Assembly (NCBI RefSeq): GCF_900112045.1
Contig: NZ_FOJW01000002.1
Span: 284,419-348,418 of the forward strand
Reading direction: 5' to 3'
DNA from: Lentibacillus halodurans
GTDB lineage: Bacteria > Bacillota > Bacilli > Bacillales > Amphibacillaceae
Length of the DNA stretch: 64,000 nucleotides
Below, one piece after another: positions 8,856-17,478 of this stretch. The notes beneath the pieces were generated by a model that was given only the letters and a program-made list of their open reading frames with translations, was not told the DNA's origin and did no database searches. The stretch's first letter is position 1; the number at the start of each line of letters is the position of its first letter. Made by a program: the position numbers and the translations under genes.

Positions 8856-9030
8856 TATTGCATTATCGAATGAGTATACATATTCGTCAGCGCATAATTC
8901 TGCTCTTCTGCACTTGAATAACCGGAAAATGATAAATGCCCTGTAGCTTCTAAGATAATCGCAGGACGACTTTCTGATTGATTCTCAACCTTTTTTAAAA
9001 CGTCAAAAAAGCTAACTTCCCCAACCCGTT
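8856..9030 (-). pseudogene. IS110-family transposase relic
   Basis: The minus strand encodes a fragment with VLKKVENQ, then SRPAIILEATGH, then a garbled stretch containing EEQNY, ending at a stop. The pattern of LKxVE, VVLEATGH and EEQ(N/G)Y is typical of the RuvC-like N-terminal half of IS110-family transposases. No start, no C-terminal half and no element ends are visible, so this is a decayed remnant. Confidence 0.5.
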
Positions 9031-9143
9031 ACTTATTATATGTGAAATAACCCCCCCACGTGTCACTAACTTTTCAAATTCAAGAAAATTAGATTGATTC
9101 CGGTCTTTTAGATGTTTGTTCATATCATGGACTTTAAATACGG

Positions 9144-9416
9144 TCAAAAAGACGATGATGTAGCTGCATTACACAAAATTCCAACCCATATAAAACTGTC
9201 ACCTGAAAGTAAAGAGGCAGCAGCAATTGCTGTAAATAGTCCTGGACCCGCATACATAGCTGAACTAGTGACTAAGCCCAGATCAAGTGACATATTCGTA
9301 TCTTTCACTATTGTTGGAATTAAAGGGATTGTCACAATCAAATCAAAACCGACTAAAAATGAACATAGGGATAAGACCGGTAAAAACAACTTGTTTTCAG
9401 ATTTATTTACACTCAT
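9144..9416 (-). pseudogene. N-terminal fragment of an MFS transporter
   Basis: This 90-residue frame begins like a major facilitator protein: short polar N-terminus, then LFLPVLSLCSFLVGFDLIV (TM1), TIPLIPTIVKD and TSSAMYAGPGLFTAIAA (TM2 start). It stops after about 90 residues where 390-400 are expected, and nothing downstream continues it. It is probably a dead gene; it lies beside the IS110-like relic. Confidence 0.55.
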
Positions 9417-9715
9417 AACTTAGCTCTCTTACGATGACAGCTTTCCTTATTTAAAACCGCTCATCTGTTCTTTTAACCGGTATTTTACAGTAGCCAAATG
9501 TATTCATCTGGCTATTGATTTACAGCCAACTTTTCTTCGCAGGTCTTAGGACATACTGTAGAATAACGGTTTCAAAACCAAGTAAATTTGAAATAATTAG
9601 TACCAATTTAATAGCGGAGATGTGGAGTAAAAGTTTATAATTTGTATGTGTACAATTTTGTGAGAATACTGTAAAAATGAAAGTGTCCATTCTAGTAAAA
9701 AGGAGATTAAATGAG
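9417..9715. other. non-coding stretch upstream of the APH-family gene
   Basis: No gene is supported. A near-perfect inverted repeat (TAGCCAAATG at 9491-9500 against CATCTGGCTA at 9505-9514, one mismatch) may be a relic terminator. The rest is AT-rich. Confidence 0.4.
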
Positions 9716-10633
9716 ATGAATAAAAGTATCGATAATGTTGAGTTTGAATGGGTTCAAAGAACGGTCAAAAACAATTTTAATAACATGAAAGTTGACCATA
9801 TAATGAAACTTGGTGAGGGTTGGATGAGTCGCGCTTACCTGATCAATGATCAATTGGTTTTTCGATTTCCAAAAGAGAAACAGGGGGCCGTTGATTTGGA
9901 GAAAGAAATCAAAGGATTACCCATTTTAAAACAGCACATTTCCCTCTGTATCCCTGAATTCATCTATCACGGAGAACAAATGAACGGATTTCCGTTTGTT
10001 GGTTACAGGATCTTGTCAGGGGTACCAATGGATGAACCACAATTTCACACCTTGCCATCCGCAACAAGAGATAGGATCGCTGTTCAAGTGGCTGAGTTTA
10101 TGGATCAAATGCAATCCTTTGATGTTTTCCAGGCAACTACATTGGACATACCAAATCATGCTTTTCATGATGTGTATGCTGATCTATACGAAGAAGTGAA
10201 AAAAAAAGCTTTTCCTGAAATGAATACAGAAATCCAAACCTATCTTTCATCTCGTTTTGATACATACTTGTCGAATCACGAATATGTCAGTTATACAGCT
10301 AAACTCCTTCATGCGGATCTATCGTTGGATCATCTCCTCTATGATCCGCACAAGCAAGCACTTACAGGTATCATTGATTTTGGTGATATGAAAATCGGTG
10401 ATCCAGATTATGAATATCTATACCTCCTGGAAGAATGTGGGGAGACGTTTACACGAAAAGTCATGGAGATTAGAGGGGAGAAAAACATGGACAAAGTATT
10501 GGATAAGCTCGCTTTTTTTCTGACAGCAGACAATGTAGTGCTGTTATTGGAAGGTCTCCAACGAAAAAATCAGGATTTGATTGACGAAGCCATTAAAATA
10601 CTTCAAAACGAAAGTCAGGTAAGTCAAAAATAA
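9716..10633 (+). CDS. aminoglycoside/macrolide phosphotransferase-family kinase
   Basis: Protein-kinase-like small-molecule kinase of the APH superfamily, 305 residues from the ATG at 9716. This start is chosen over the in-frame ATG at 9677 because AAGGAG (9699-9704) lies just upstream of it. The N-lobe has LGEGWMSRAYLIND and VFRFPKE (ATP-site lysine region). The catalytic loop is HADLSLDHLLYD, with the Brenner-type aspartate, and the metal-binding IIDFGD follows. Relatives inactivate aminoglycosides or macrolides or phosphorylate small metabolites; the substrate cannot be read from the sequence. It stands alone between decayed regions, which suggests a mobile or recently acquired gene. Confidence 0.8.
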   Translation: MNKSIDNVEFEWVQRTVKNNFNNMKVDHIMKLGEGWMSRAYLINDQLVFRFPKEKQGAVDLEKEIKGLPILKQHISLCIPEFIYHGEQMNGFPFVGYRILSGVPMDEPQFHTLPSATRDRIAVQVAEFMDQMQSFDVFQATTLDIPNHAFHDVYADLYEEVKKKAFPEMNTEIQTYLSSRFDTYLSNHEYVSYTAKLLHADLSLDHLLYDPHKQALTGIIDFGDMKIGDPDYEYLYLLEECGETFTRKVMEIRGEKNMDKVLDKLAFFLTADNVVLLLEGLQRKNQDLIDEAIKILQNESQVSQK

Positions 10634-10677
10634 AAACAGGGCATGTTTCAATATTGGGTGAGGTCATTCATGTTTAA

Positions 10678-10884
10678 TTTTTCCATTTCCGTAACTTCCA
10701 GGAAAATGCTTCTTATCGTATACCGTGTTTACCTTACAATGAATCAAAAACAGCTGCAGAATATATAGAAATAGGTGAAAAAAGCGTTCAGCAAAATTTA
10801 AATGGTGACAAACAAATGAGCTTGTTTAGCCATATTGGGAAATGGGATGCAAAGGTACACATGCCTGCTCAAATATTTTTTTAG
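10678..10884 (+). pseudogene. unidentified coding relic
   Basis: A stop-to-stop frame of 68 codons without a usable start (TAA at 10675, TAG at 10882-10884) has protein-like composition (NASYRIPCLPYNESKTAAEY, QMSLFSHIGKWD). It looks like the C-terminal part of a lost gene. I do not recognise it. Confidence 0.35.
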
Positions 10885-10933
10885 CATGATCTCGTATCTG
10901 CAATATACTTAATATGATATAGTAGAAGGTGTG

Positions 10934-11041
10934 ATGAAGGCAGTACCAAATGCTGTCAACCTTTCTAAACCTTTGGGGCAATTTGATAATGAAATAAGGA
11001 TCGGAGTGTTTCCTTTATACAAGATCAAAGGAGCTGAGTAA
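10934..11041 (+). CDS. possible 35-residue peptide upstream of the zinc-ribbon protein
   Basis: A short ATG frame (MKAVPNAVNLSKPLG...) ends with TAA abutting the next ATG, so its last codons include the RBS of the next gene. There is no good RBS of its own. It may be the tail of a degraded gene; weak support. Confidence 0.25.
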   Translation: MKAVPNAVNLSKPLGQFDNEIRIGVFPLYKIKGAE

Positions 11042-11341
11042 ATGCCGACTTGTCAACATTGCAGTGAACAGTGGAACTGGAAGCAAACGATTAAAGCGAT
11101 GTTCTCCTTAGATGTACGATTGACTTGTCCGTATTGTGGCAGCAAGCAGCATCTTACAGCGAAAGCAAGAAGGCGAATGAATTTGGGCAATTTTTCCATA
11201 CCAATTGCGATTCCTCTAGGTATTTTGGTTAATACGCCTTTCATGAGTTTTGGTATTTTAATAGGAACATTCATATTAGTAATTACCATTAATCTTTTTT
11301 TAATTGAATTGTCTAACGAAGCAGATCCAGGGTGGAAGTGA
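11042..11341 (+). CDS. cxxc_20_cxxc-type zinc-ribbon membrane protein
   Basis: A 99-residue protein with two CxxC knuckles, CQHC at residues 4-7 and CPYC near residue 30, separated by about 20 residues with a conserved tryptophan pair (WNWKQ). This spacing defines the small family named after it (TIGR04104, from memory). Two hydrophobic segments follow (about residues 50-68 and 70-90), so it is probably membrane-anchored with the ribbon in the cytoplasm. AAAGGAG precedes the ATG. Function is unknown. Confidence 0.75.
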   Translation: MPTCQHCSEQWNWKQTIKAMFSLDVRLTCPYCGSKQHLTAKARRRMNLGNFSIPIAIPLGILVNTPFMSFGILIGTFILVITINLFLIELSNEADPGWK

Positions 11342-11423
11342 ATGATGATCGCAGAGTAATCGGATAGCCGGCTCCCCATTGTTTCCAGCAACAGTTGAAT
11401 ACGACGGGGAGCTGATCCCAGAG

Positions 11424-11873
11424 TTATAATTTATACCCCGTCCTGCTTTTGAACCGCTTCAGGATGACACTGCTTTCCACCCTTGTAATCCCTTGTACGG
11501 AATATAATTCACTGTTAATAAAATTTTCCAGCTTCATAAAGTCTTCAACCAGCACGTGCATATGTAATGTGCTTGGCCCCGTCATCTGGTATATGCTGGC
11601 AACATTCGGATGATCGGCGAGATTCTGCGCCACCTCCTGAAAACGATAAGGTTCCACGTCCACCTCAAAAAAAGCGGATACGGTTTTTCCGAATTTCTCC
11701 GAGTTAATGACAACAGTAAACTTTTCAATAATGCCTTTATCCTTCAGATTTTTTATCCGATCTTTTACAGCTACCCGCGAGATACCTACCTTTTCCGACA
11801 ATTCAACATATGAAGCTCTTCCATCTTCAACTAATTCTTCCAGTAGTTTTTTGTCAATAGCGTCAACCTTCAT
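11424..11873 (-). CDS. ywrC: Lrp/AsnC-family transcriptional regulator
   Basis: A 149-residue regulator: N-terminal winged helix (DAIDKKLLEELVEDGRASY, then VGISRVAVKDRIKNL as recognition helix) and a C-terminal RAM domain (YQMTGPSTLHMHVLVEDF) that binds an amino acid or peptide ligand. It is divergent from the oligopeptide ABC operon and two steps from a gamma-glutamyltransferase and two ChrA proteins. In B. subtilis ywrC (Lrp-type), ywrD (gamma-glutamyltransferase), ywrB and ywrA (chromate transporters) are neighbours, so this is very likely the ywrC counterpart and the local regulator. The symbol rests on synteny. Confidence 0.85.
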   Translation of the reverse strand: MKVDAIDKKLLEELVEDGRASYVELSEKVGISRVAVKDRIKNLKDKGIIEKFTVVINSEKFGKTVSAFFEVDVEPYRFQEVAQNLADHPNVASIYQMTGPSTLHMHVLVEDFMKLENFINSELYSVQGITRVESSVILKRFKSRTGYKL

Positions 11874-12001
11874 ATGACCCCTCCAAAGTAAAGTCTTAAA
11901 AGATTATAACATGTTTCCATTAAATGTAACTAACATAGTGCATATTCTTTATAAATGAAAGTGTTTTTTGATCTGAGTGTGATATTTGTTTTTAAAATAT
12001 A

Positions 12002-12030
12002 TTGACAACTAACTATTTGTGAAATAAAAT
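12002..12030 (+). promoter_or_regulatory. sigma-A promoter of the oligopeptide ABC/GGT operon
   Basis: TTGACA (12002-12007), a 17-bp spacer and TAAAAT (12025-12030), about 57 bp before the first permease start, in the intergenic region divergent from the Lrp-type gene. The AT-rich flanks would suit Lrp-type binding. Confidence 0.75.
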
Positions 12031-12086
12031 AATCTTTAATTTATAATTAATAATGAGAAAATTACATTTAAATTGGAGGTGAGTAA

Positions 12087-13028
12087 ATGATTGGGTTGAT
12101 CACTCGACGTTTTTTTCAATTAATACTACTTTTGTTCGGTATTTCGTTTCTGGTTTTTATGAGTATGCATATGGCACCGGGTGATCCGGCTACTATCATA
12201 GGTGGCCCTAATGCTACGTCTTCGGATCTGGAAGCCATTCGGGAGGAAATGGGACTAAATCGTCCGGTATTAGTCCAATATTTTGACTACCTTGGCAACA
12301 TACTCCAGGGAGATTTTGGGTATTCGTATCAGACTAACCAAGCTGTTACAGAAGCAATCATTACAAGATTTCCGACGACAGTGAAACTAGCTGCAGCCAG
12401 CATGATTGTGGCCGTGATCATTGGAGTAGTGGCTGGAATTATTTCTGCCAGAAAACAAAACTCCTGGATCGATGTGACAAGTACCACTTTTGCATTAGTA
12501 GGTGTTTCTATTCCTAACTTTTGGTTGGGAGCTATGCTTATCCTAATATTTGCAGTCAATCTTCAAGTATTGCCTGTAGGAGGTTTGAGTTCACCTGTTT
12601 ATACAATAGAAGGGATGAAAGAATTAATACTTCCGGCGATAACGCTGGGGACAGCTTCTGCAGCCTTGATTGCCAGGATGACAAGATCTTCTATGCTTGA
12701 AGTTATTCGGTCGGACTATATACGAACTGCAAGGGCAAAAGGTGTTAGAAAACGGCCTCTAATATGGGTTCATGCATTAAAAAATGCCTTGATCCCGGTT
12801 GTGACAATCATTGGCATTAATTTTGGAACTTTGCTTGGTGGAACGATCATTACTGAACAAGTTTTTGCCATTAATGGTATTGGAAGATTGATGATTGATG
12901 CTATTGCAGCACGTGACTTTCCAATTGTTCAAGGAACAGTTCTGTTAGTGGCAGCCATTTTTGTAGTTGTTAATTTGGTCGTCGATATCATATACGCTCT
13001 CATTGATCCTAGAATCAGTTATGACTAG
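12087..13028 (+). CDS. dppB: oligopeptide ABC transporter permease, DppB/OppB type
   Basis: First membrane subunit of a peptide importer, 313 residues and six predicted membrane segments. The N-terminus (RRFFQLILLLFGISFLVFMSMHMAPGDPA) is the classic DppB start. The EAA loop, which contacts the ATPases, is EVIRSDYIRTARAKG near residue 208. It opens an operon with DppC, a binding protein, two ATPases and a gamma-glutamyltransferase. RBS TGGAGGTGAG precedes the ATG. Confidence 0.93.
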   Translation: MIGLITRRFFQLILLLFGISFLVFMSMHMAPGDPATIIGGPNATSSDLEAIREEMGLNRPVLVQYFDYLGNILQGDFGYSYQTNQAVTEAIITRFPTTVKLAAASMIVAVIIGVVAGIISARKQNSWIDVTSTTFALVGVSIPNFWLGAMLILIFAVNLQVLPVGGLSSPVYTIEGMKELILPAITLGTASAALIARMTRSSMLEVIRSDYIRTARAKGVRKRPLIWVHALKNALIPVVTIIGINFGTLLGGTIITEQVFAINGIGRLMIDAIAARDFPIVQGTVLLVAAIFVVVNLVVDIIYALIDPRISYD

Positions 13029-13042
13029 AAAGGAGGGATTTT

Positions 13043-13942
13043 ATGCCTTCTGCAGCTGAGGCAACAGGTAAGAATAGTGAAACGGAAAAAAAGAATCATA
13101 GTCGTCTTGTTGAAATTGCGAAAAGTCTTTTAAAGAATAAACTATCGGTAATAGGGCTGATAATTATTGCATTAATCGTATTTACAGCAATATTTTCACC
13201 TTTTATTACAAGTCACGGTCCATATGAACAAAATTTAGAAAGTACGGAATTAGCTATAGGTTCAGAAGGTCATTTTTTAGGTACAGATAATTATGGTCGG
13301 GACATGTGGTCGAGGATTGTACATGGTGCAGTTATTTCCTTGCTGGTGGGGCTTTGTTCGGTTGGTCTGGGATTGATTGGTGGTATTATCCTTGGACTGC
13401 TTGCGGGATATTACCGAAAATTGGACGGCATTATAATGAGAATAGTTGACTTACTGTTTGCTTTTCCTGGCATTTTGTTAGCCATGCTGATTATTGCGAT
13501 GCTCGGGACAAGTCTTGTGAATGTCGTCATTGCTATAAGTATATGGTCGATTCCCGGATGTGCAAGAATTGTCAGAGGCAGTGTGCTGTCGGTTAAAAAA
13601 CAGGAATATATTCTCGCTATGAAATCTATAGGTGCCAGTGATTGGAGAATACTTTTTAAACATATACTGCCAAACTGTACAGCACCACTGATCGTTTTTG
13701 GAACGATGCGAATGGCTACTGCAATTCTGTCAACATCAGCCTTAAGTTATCTTGGTTTAGGTGCCCAGCCTCCAACAGCAGAATGGGGAGCTATGATAGC
13801 GGCGGGACAGGATTTCATGTGGGAAGCTCCACACTTAGCCATCATTCCCGGAATAGCTATTATGCTGACAGTTTTTGCCTTTAATGTTGTTGGTGATGGA
13901 TTGCGGGATGCGTTAGATCCGAATATGGATTTGAATAATTAA
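13043..13942 (+). CDS. dppC: oligopeptide ABC transporter permease, DppC/OppC type
   Basis: Second membrane subunit, 299 residues. A cytosolic polar N-terminus of about 35 residues is followed by the OppC_N segment (KLSVIGLIIIALIVFTAIF) and then HFLGTDNYGRDMWSR, a strongly conserved DppC motif. The EAA loop is YILAMKSIGASDWRILFKHI, and the C-terminus ends in VGDGLRDALDP. RBS AAAGGAGGG. It forms the translocation pore with DppB. Confidence 0.93.
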   Translation: MPSAAEATGKNSETEKKNHSRLVEIAKSLLKNKLSVIGLIIIALIVFTAIFSPFITSHGPYEQNLESTELAIGSEGHFLGTDNYGRDMWSRIVHGAVISLLVGLCSVGLGLIGGIILGLLAGYYRKLDGIIMRIVDLLFAFPGILLAMLIIAMLGTSLVNVVIAISIWSIPGCARIVRGSVLSVKKQEYILAMKSIGASDWRILFKHILPNCTAPLIVFGTMRMATAILSTSALSYLGLGAQPPTAEWGAMIAAGQDFMWEAPHLAIIPGIAIMLTVFAFNVVGDGLRDALDPNMDLNN

Positions 13943-13965
13943 CAATAAGGAGAGGAGACTTTTCA

Positions 13966-15510
13966 ATGAAGGGATACAAGTTTTTTAGTTTGACTTTATT
14001 TTTGATTGCAGGGTTACTGTTCATCTCTGCCTGCAGCAGCGAGGGAAGCGGTGGAGAAGATTCCGGCGATACGAATGTACCGTCCGAAATTACGTATGCT
14101 ACTACCTCCGATGCAGCAGGTCTGTCACCTATTGACACGAATGATTCTGTATCTTCCAATGTAACTTACCAGGTTTACGAAACATTGTTTAGACAAAACC
14201 CGGAAACGCTTGAACCTGAACCATTATTGGCAGAATCATATGAGACACCTGATGAAAATACATGGGTCATTAAATTAAAGGAGGATATTACATTCCATGA
14301 TGGTACTCCATTTAATGCTGAAGCGGTAAAATATACCTTTGAACAGTTAAAAGACCCTGATAGGGCTGCACCGCGTGCATCATTGTTAGAACCGGTTGAG
14401 TCGATTGAAGTGGAGGACGAGTATACAGTCGTCTTAAAAACAGAAGAACCTTATGGACCTATGCTGGCTGCGCTTAGTCACACGAATGCTGCCATTGTGA
14501 GTCCAACAGCAGACAAAGAGGGGAATATCAATAAAGAACCAGTGGGTACTGGTCCATTTGTTTTTGAGGAGTGGACTGAAGGAGATCAAATTACATTGAA
14601 AAGGAATGAAGACTATTGGCGAGAGACCCCAGAGATTGAAACAGTTACATTTAAAGTAGTTCCGGAAACCTCTACAGCCATTTCAATGCTTGAGACTGGT
14701 GAAGTTCAATTTATTGATCAAGTACCTTCCGATCATATTAGCCGAGTAGAGTCACTTAATGGTGTGGAAGTTCAAAAATCGGAAGGAACTCGGGTGTCTT
14801 ATTTAGGATTTAATATGGAAAAGGAACCATTCAATGACCCGGAATTCCGACAGGCTGTTGCTTACGGGATAAACCAGGAAGCATATGTGTCACAACTTAA
14901 CGGTCTTGGGATCCATAATGAAAGCATCATTGGTCCGAAGGTATTTGGATACAATGAGGAAGCAACATCATCGGATTATGAGTATGACCCGGAAAAAGCG
15001 AAAGAGCTGATTCAGGAAAATGGTTATGAAGGGCAGGAAGTAACACTCCTTGCAGCCAATCGTGATAACTATATGAAAATGGCCGAGATCGTTCAATCAC
15101 AATTAACGGAGATAGGGATAAATGCTTCTATAGAGACAATGGAATGGGCAAGCTTTTTAGATACTGCCAGACAGGGAGATTACGAGATGACTTTCCTTGG
15201 ATGGTCTAATAGTACTGCGGATGGAAGTGAACTGCTCTATCCAAATTTACATTCAGATAATATTGGATCATCGAATTATTCCCGTTACAGTAACAATGAA
15301 TTTGATAATCTAGTGGAGGAATCGAGAACGATTGTGGACCAGGAGCTAAGGAAAGAAAAACTGCACGAGGCTAATTTGTTGGCTATGGAAGATGCTCCAT
15401 GGGTCGTTATGGATCATGGTATGGTGACTTTAGCCTATGACGAATCGGTTGAAGGACTGGTTGTTGATCCAACTGGTATGTGGTCTCTTTATCCTGTGAG
15501 CAGAAAGTAG
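13966..15510 (+). CDS. dppA: oligopeptide/glutathione-type substrate-binding lipoprotein (SBP family 5)
   Basis: Extracellular receptor, 514 residues, with a lipoprotein signal (lipobox ISAC near residue 20) and an acidic Gly/Ser linker. Family 5 features are DTNDSVSSNVTYQVYETLF, WVIKLKEDITFHDGTPFNAE, GTGPFVFEEW and the C-terminal lobe segment ending VDPTGMWSLYPV. The ligand cannot be read directly. Because the operon also encodes an apparently cytosolic gamma-glutamyltransferase, gamma-glutamyl peptides such as glutathione are a reasonable guess. Its stop lies 8 bp before the first ATPase start. Confidence 0.9.
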   Translation: MKGYKFFSLTLFLIAGLLFISACSSEGSGGEDSGDTNVPSEITYATTSDAAGLSPIDTNDSVSSNVTYQVYETLFRQNPETLEPEPLLAESYETPDENTWVIKLKEDITFHDGTPFNAEAVKYTFEQLKDPDRAAPRASLLEPVESIEVEDEYTVVLKTEEPYGPMLAALSHTNAAIVSPTADKEGNINKEPVGTGPFVFEEWTEGDQITLKRNEDYWRETPEIETVTFKVVPETSTAISMLETGEVQFIDQVPSDHISRVESLNGVEVQKSEGTRVSYLGFNMEKEPFNDPEFRQAVAYGINQEAYVSQLNGLGIHNESIIGPKVFGYNEEATSSDYEYDPEKAKELIQENGYEGQEVTLLAANRDNYMKMAEIVQSQLTEIGINASIETMEWASFLDTARQGDYEMTFLGWSNSTADGSELLYPNLHSDNIGSSNYSRYSNNEFDNLVEESRTIVDQELRKEKLHEANLLAMEDAPWVVMDHGMVTLAYDESVEGLVVDPTGMWSLYPVSRK

Positions 15511-15518
15511 GTGCTAAC

Positions 15519-16514
15519 ATGTCCAGATTACTCAATGTCGATAACTTAGAAACTAAATTTCGGACGGCTGATGGCCATTTACCGGCCGTTCGAAAAATAT
15601 CTTTTTCTGTTGATAAAGAGGAAACGTTATGTATTGTAGGAGAATCCGGCTGCGGAAAAAGTATTACTTCATTATCTATTATGGGTCTTCTTCCATCGAA
15701 CGGTGAAATCACTGGTGGCTCCATTCGTTTAGATGATGAGAATTTGATTGGAAAATCTGAAGAAGAAATGGAACAATTAAGAGGGAATGCACTCTCTATG
15801 ATTTTCCAGGAGCCAATGACTGCATTAAATCCTGTATTAACAATCGGCTACCAGTTAAGAGAGCCATTAACGATTCATAAAAATATGTCTAAAAAAGAAG
15901 CCACTAAAGCGAGTATTGAACTATTGGATAAAGTTGGTATACCTGATTCGAAGGAGAAACTGGATCAATATCCACATGAACTGAGCGGAGGAATGAGACA
16001 GCGTGTGATGATAGCTATGGCACTGGCGTGTGAACCATCCTTATTGGTTGCAGATGAACCGACTACTGCATTAGATGTAACGATTCAGGCTCAAATACTT
16101 GATCTGATTCATGAACTGCAATCTGATATTGGCATGGGAGTCATTTTTGTTACGCATGATATGGGGGTTGTAGCTGATATAGCTGATCGCGTTATGGTGA
16201 TGTATGCTGGTGAAGTAGTGGAGGTTGCAGATGTTGAAAGTATATTCGAAAACCCCCAGCACCCATACACGAAAGGGCTGCTTGAATCAGTCCCTGATGT
16301 GGATGACGTATCGCAGGAACTGCAGGTTATTAAGGGTTCCATGCCGGGCCTTAATGATGAAATCAGCGGCTGCCGGTTTCATCTCCGCTGTCCCTTTGCG
16401 ACGGAAGTGTGCAAGCATAAAGAACCACCCTCGTTTGAGGTGACCCCTACCCACTACAGTAAATGCTGGCTCCAGGAGGTGAATCAGAGTGGGCAACCAG
16501 ACACAATTACTTGA
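15519..16514 (+). CDS. dppD: oligopeptide ABC transporter ATP-binding protein, DppD/OppD type
   Basis: First ATPase, 331 residues from ATG 15519; an in-frame ATG at 15480 is rejected because it lies inside the binding-protein gene. Walker A GESGCGKS near residue 41, Q-loop FQEPMTALNP, signature LSGGMRQRV, Walker B LLVADEPTTALDV and the H-loop FVTHDMG are intact. The C-terminal oligopeptide-transport domain has the cysteine pattern CRFHLRCPFATEVC, which in DppD-type proteins can hold an Fe-S cluster. The end overlaps the next ATPase by 26 bp. Confidence 0.93.
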   Translation: MSRLLNVDNLETKFRTADGHLPAVRKISFSVDKEETLCIVGESGCGKSITSLSIMGLLPSNGEITGGSIRLDDENLIGKSEEEMEQLRGNALSMIFQEPMTALNPVLTIGYQLREPLTIHKNMSKKEATKASIELLDKVGIPDSKEKLDQYPHELSGGMRQRVMIAMALACEPSLLVADEPTTALDVTIQAQILDLIHELQSDIGMGVIFVTHDMGVVADIADRVMVMYAGEVVEVADVESIFENPQHPYTKGLLESVPDVDDVSQELQVIKGSMPGLNDEISGCRFHLRCPFATEVCKHKEPPSFEVTPTHYSKCWLQEVNQSGQPDTIT

Positions 16515-17460
16515 AGTTAAAAATGTTAAAAAGCACTTTCCTGTTAAAGGCGGTATTTTTCAAAGACCAAAATCCTTTGTAAAAGCAGTAAATGGTGTAG
16601 ACTTGACCGTATTTGAAGGAGAAACGTTAGGCATTGTAGGTGAATCCGGGTGTGGGAAGTCCACACTTGGAAGAGTTTTAATAGGATTGGAAAAACTTAC
16701 AGAAGGCACCATTTACTTTAATGAAGAATCAATTGGAGACCTGCCGGAACGAAAATTAAAAAAATATAAAAAGAATTTACAGATGATTTTCCAAGATCCA
16801 TTTGCATCACTGAATCCTCGACAGAAAATCGGTGATGCGCTTGAAGAAGTTTTTATTATTCATTCGGAATTGAATAAATCTGAACGTAAGTCGCAGGTTC
16901 AATCACTTTTAAAAGAAGTTGGTCTAAAGGAAGAGCATTATGACAGATATCCACGTGAATTCAGTGGCGGACAAAGACAACGGGTAGGGATAGCACGTGC
17001 CTTGGCACTTAATCCATCTTTAATTGTTTGTGATGAAGCAGTTTCAGCACTTGATGTGTCTGTCCAGGCTCAGGTTATGAAACTTCTCAAAAGTCTACAG
17101 AATAAATATCATTTGACATATCTATTTATCTCTCACGATTTGGGTGTTGTAAGGTATATGAGTGATAGAGTTCTTGTCATGTACTTGGGCGCACAGGTAG
17201 AATTGGGTGATTCACAGCAGATTTACAATAATCCGCTCCACCCGTATACGAGAGCATTATTGTCTGCAATTCCCCGATCCAAACCAAAACAAAAGCGGGA
17301 AAGGATAAAACTTAAGGGAGATTTGCCAAGTGCTTCTGATTATCCAACAGGGTGTCCATTCCATACTCGCTGTCCAATTGCTCAGGATTACTGTGCAGAG
17401 GTTATACCTGAGTGGAGAGAGATTGAAGAAAATCATTTCGTAGCGTGTCATGAAGTTTAA
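16489..17460 (+). CDS. dppF: oligopeptide ABC transporter ATP-binding protein, DppF/OppF type
   Basis: Second ATPase, 323 residues from a GTG behind a perfect AGGAGGTG site located inside the preceding gene. Walker A GESGCGKS, FQDPFASLNPRQ, signature FSGGQRQRVGIARALA, Walker B LIVCDEAVSALDV and FISHDLGVV are all present. The C-terminal domain carries GCPFHTRCP. It pairs with the DppD-type protein as a heterodimer. The last gene of the importer; gamma-glutamyltransferase starts 18 bp later. Confidence 0.93.
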   Translation: MGNQTQLLEVKNVKKHFPVKGGIFQRPKSFVKAVNGVDLTVFEGETLGIVGESGCGKSTLGRVLIGLEKLTEGTIYFNEESIGDLPERKLKKYKKNLQMIFQDPFASLNPRQKIGDALEEVFIIHSELNKSERKSQVQSLLKEVGLKEEHYDRYPREFSGGQRQRVGIARALALNPSLIVCDEAVSALDVSVQAQVMKLLKSLQNKYHLTYLFISHDLGVVRYMSDRVLVMYLGAQVELGDSQQIYNNPLHPYTRALLSAIPRSKPKQKRERIKLKGDLPSASDYPTGCPFHTRCPIAQDYCAEVIPEWREIEENHFVACHEV

Positions 17461-17478
17461 AAAGAAAGGAAGATAGAA

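Noticed and set aside
9112..9423. 103-codon plus-strand frame over the MFS relic
   Set aside because: It is the antisense of the MFS-like fragment and has no RBS or domain.
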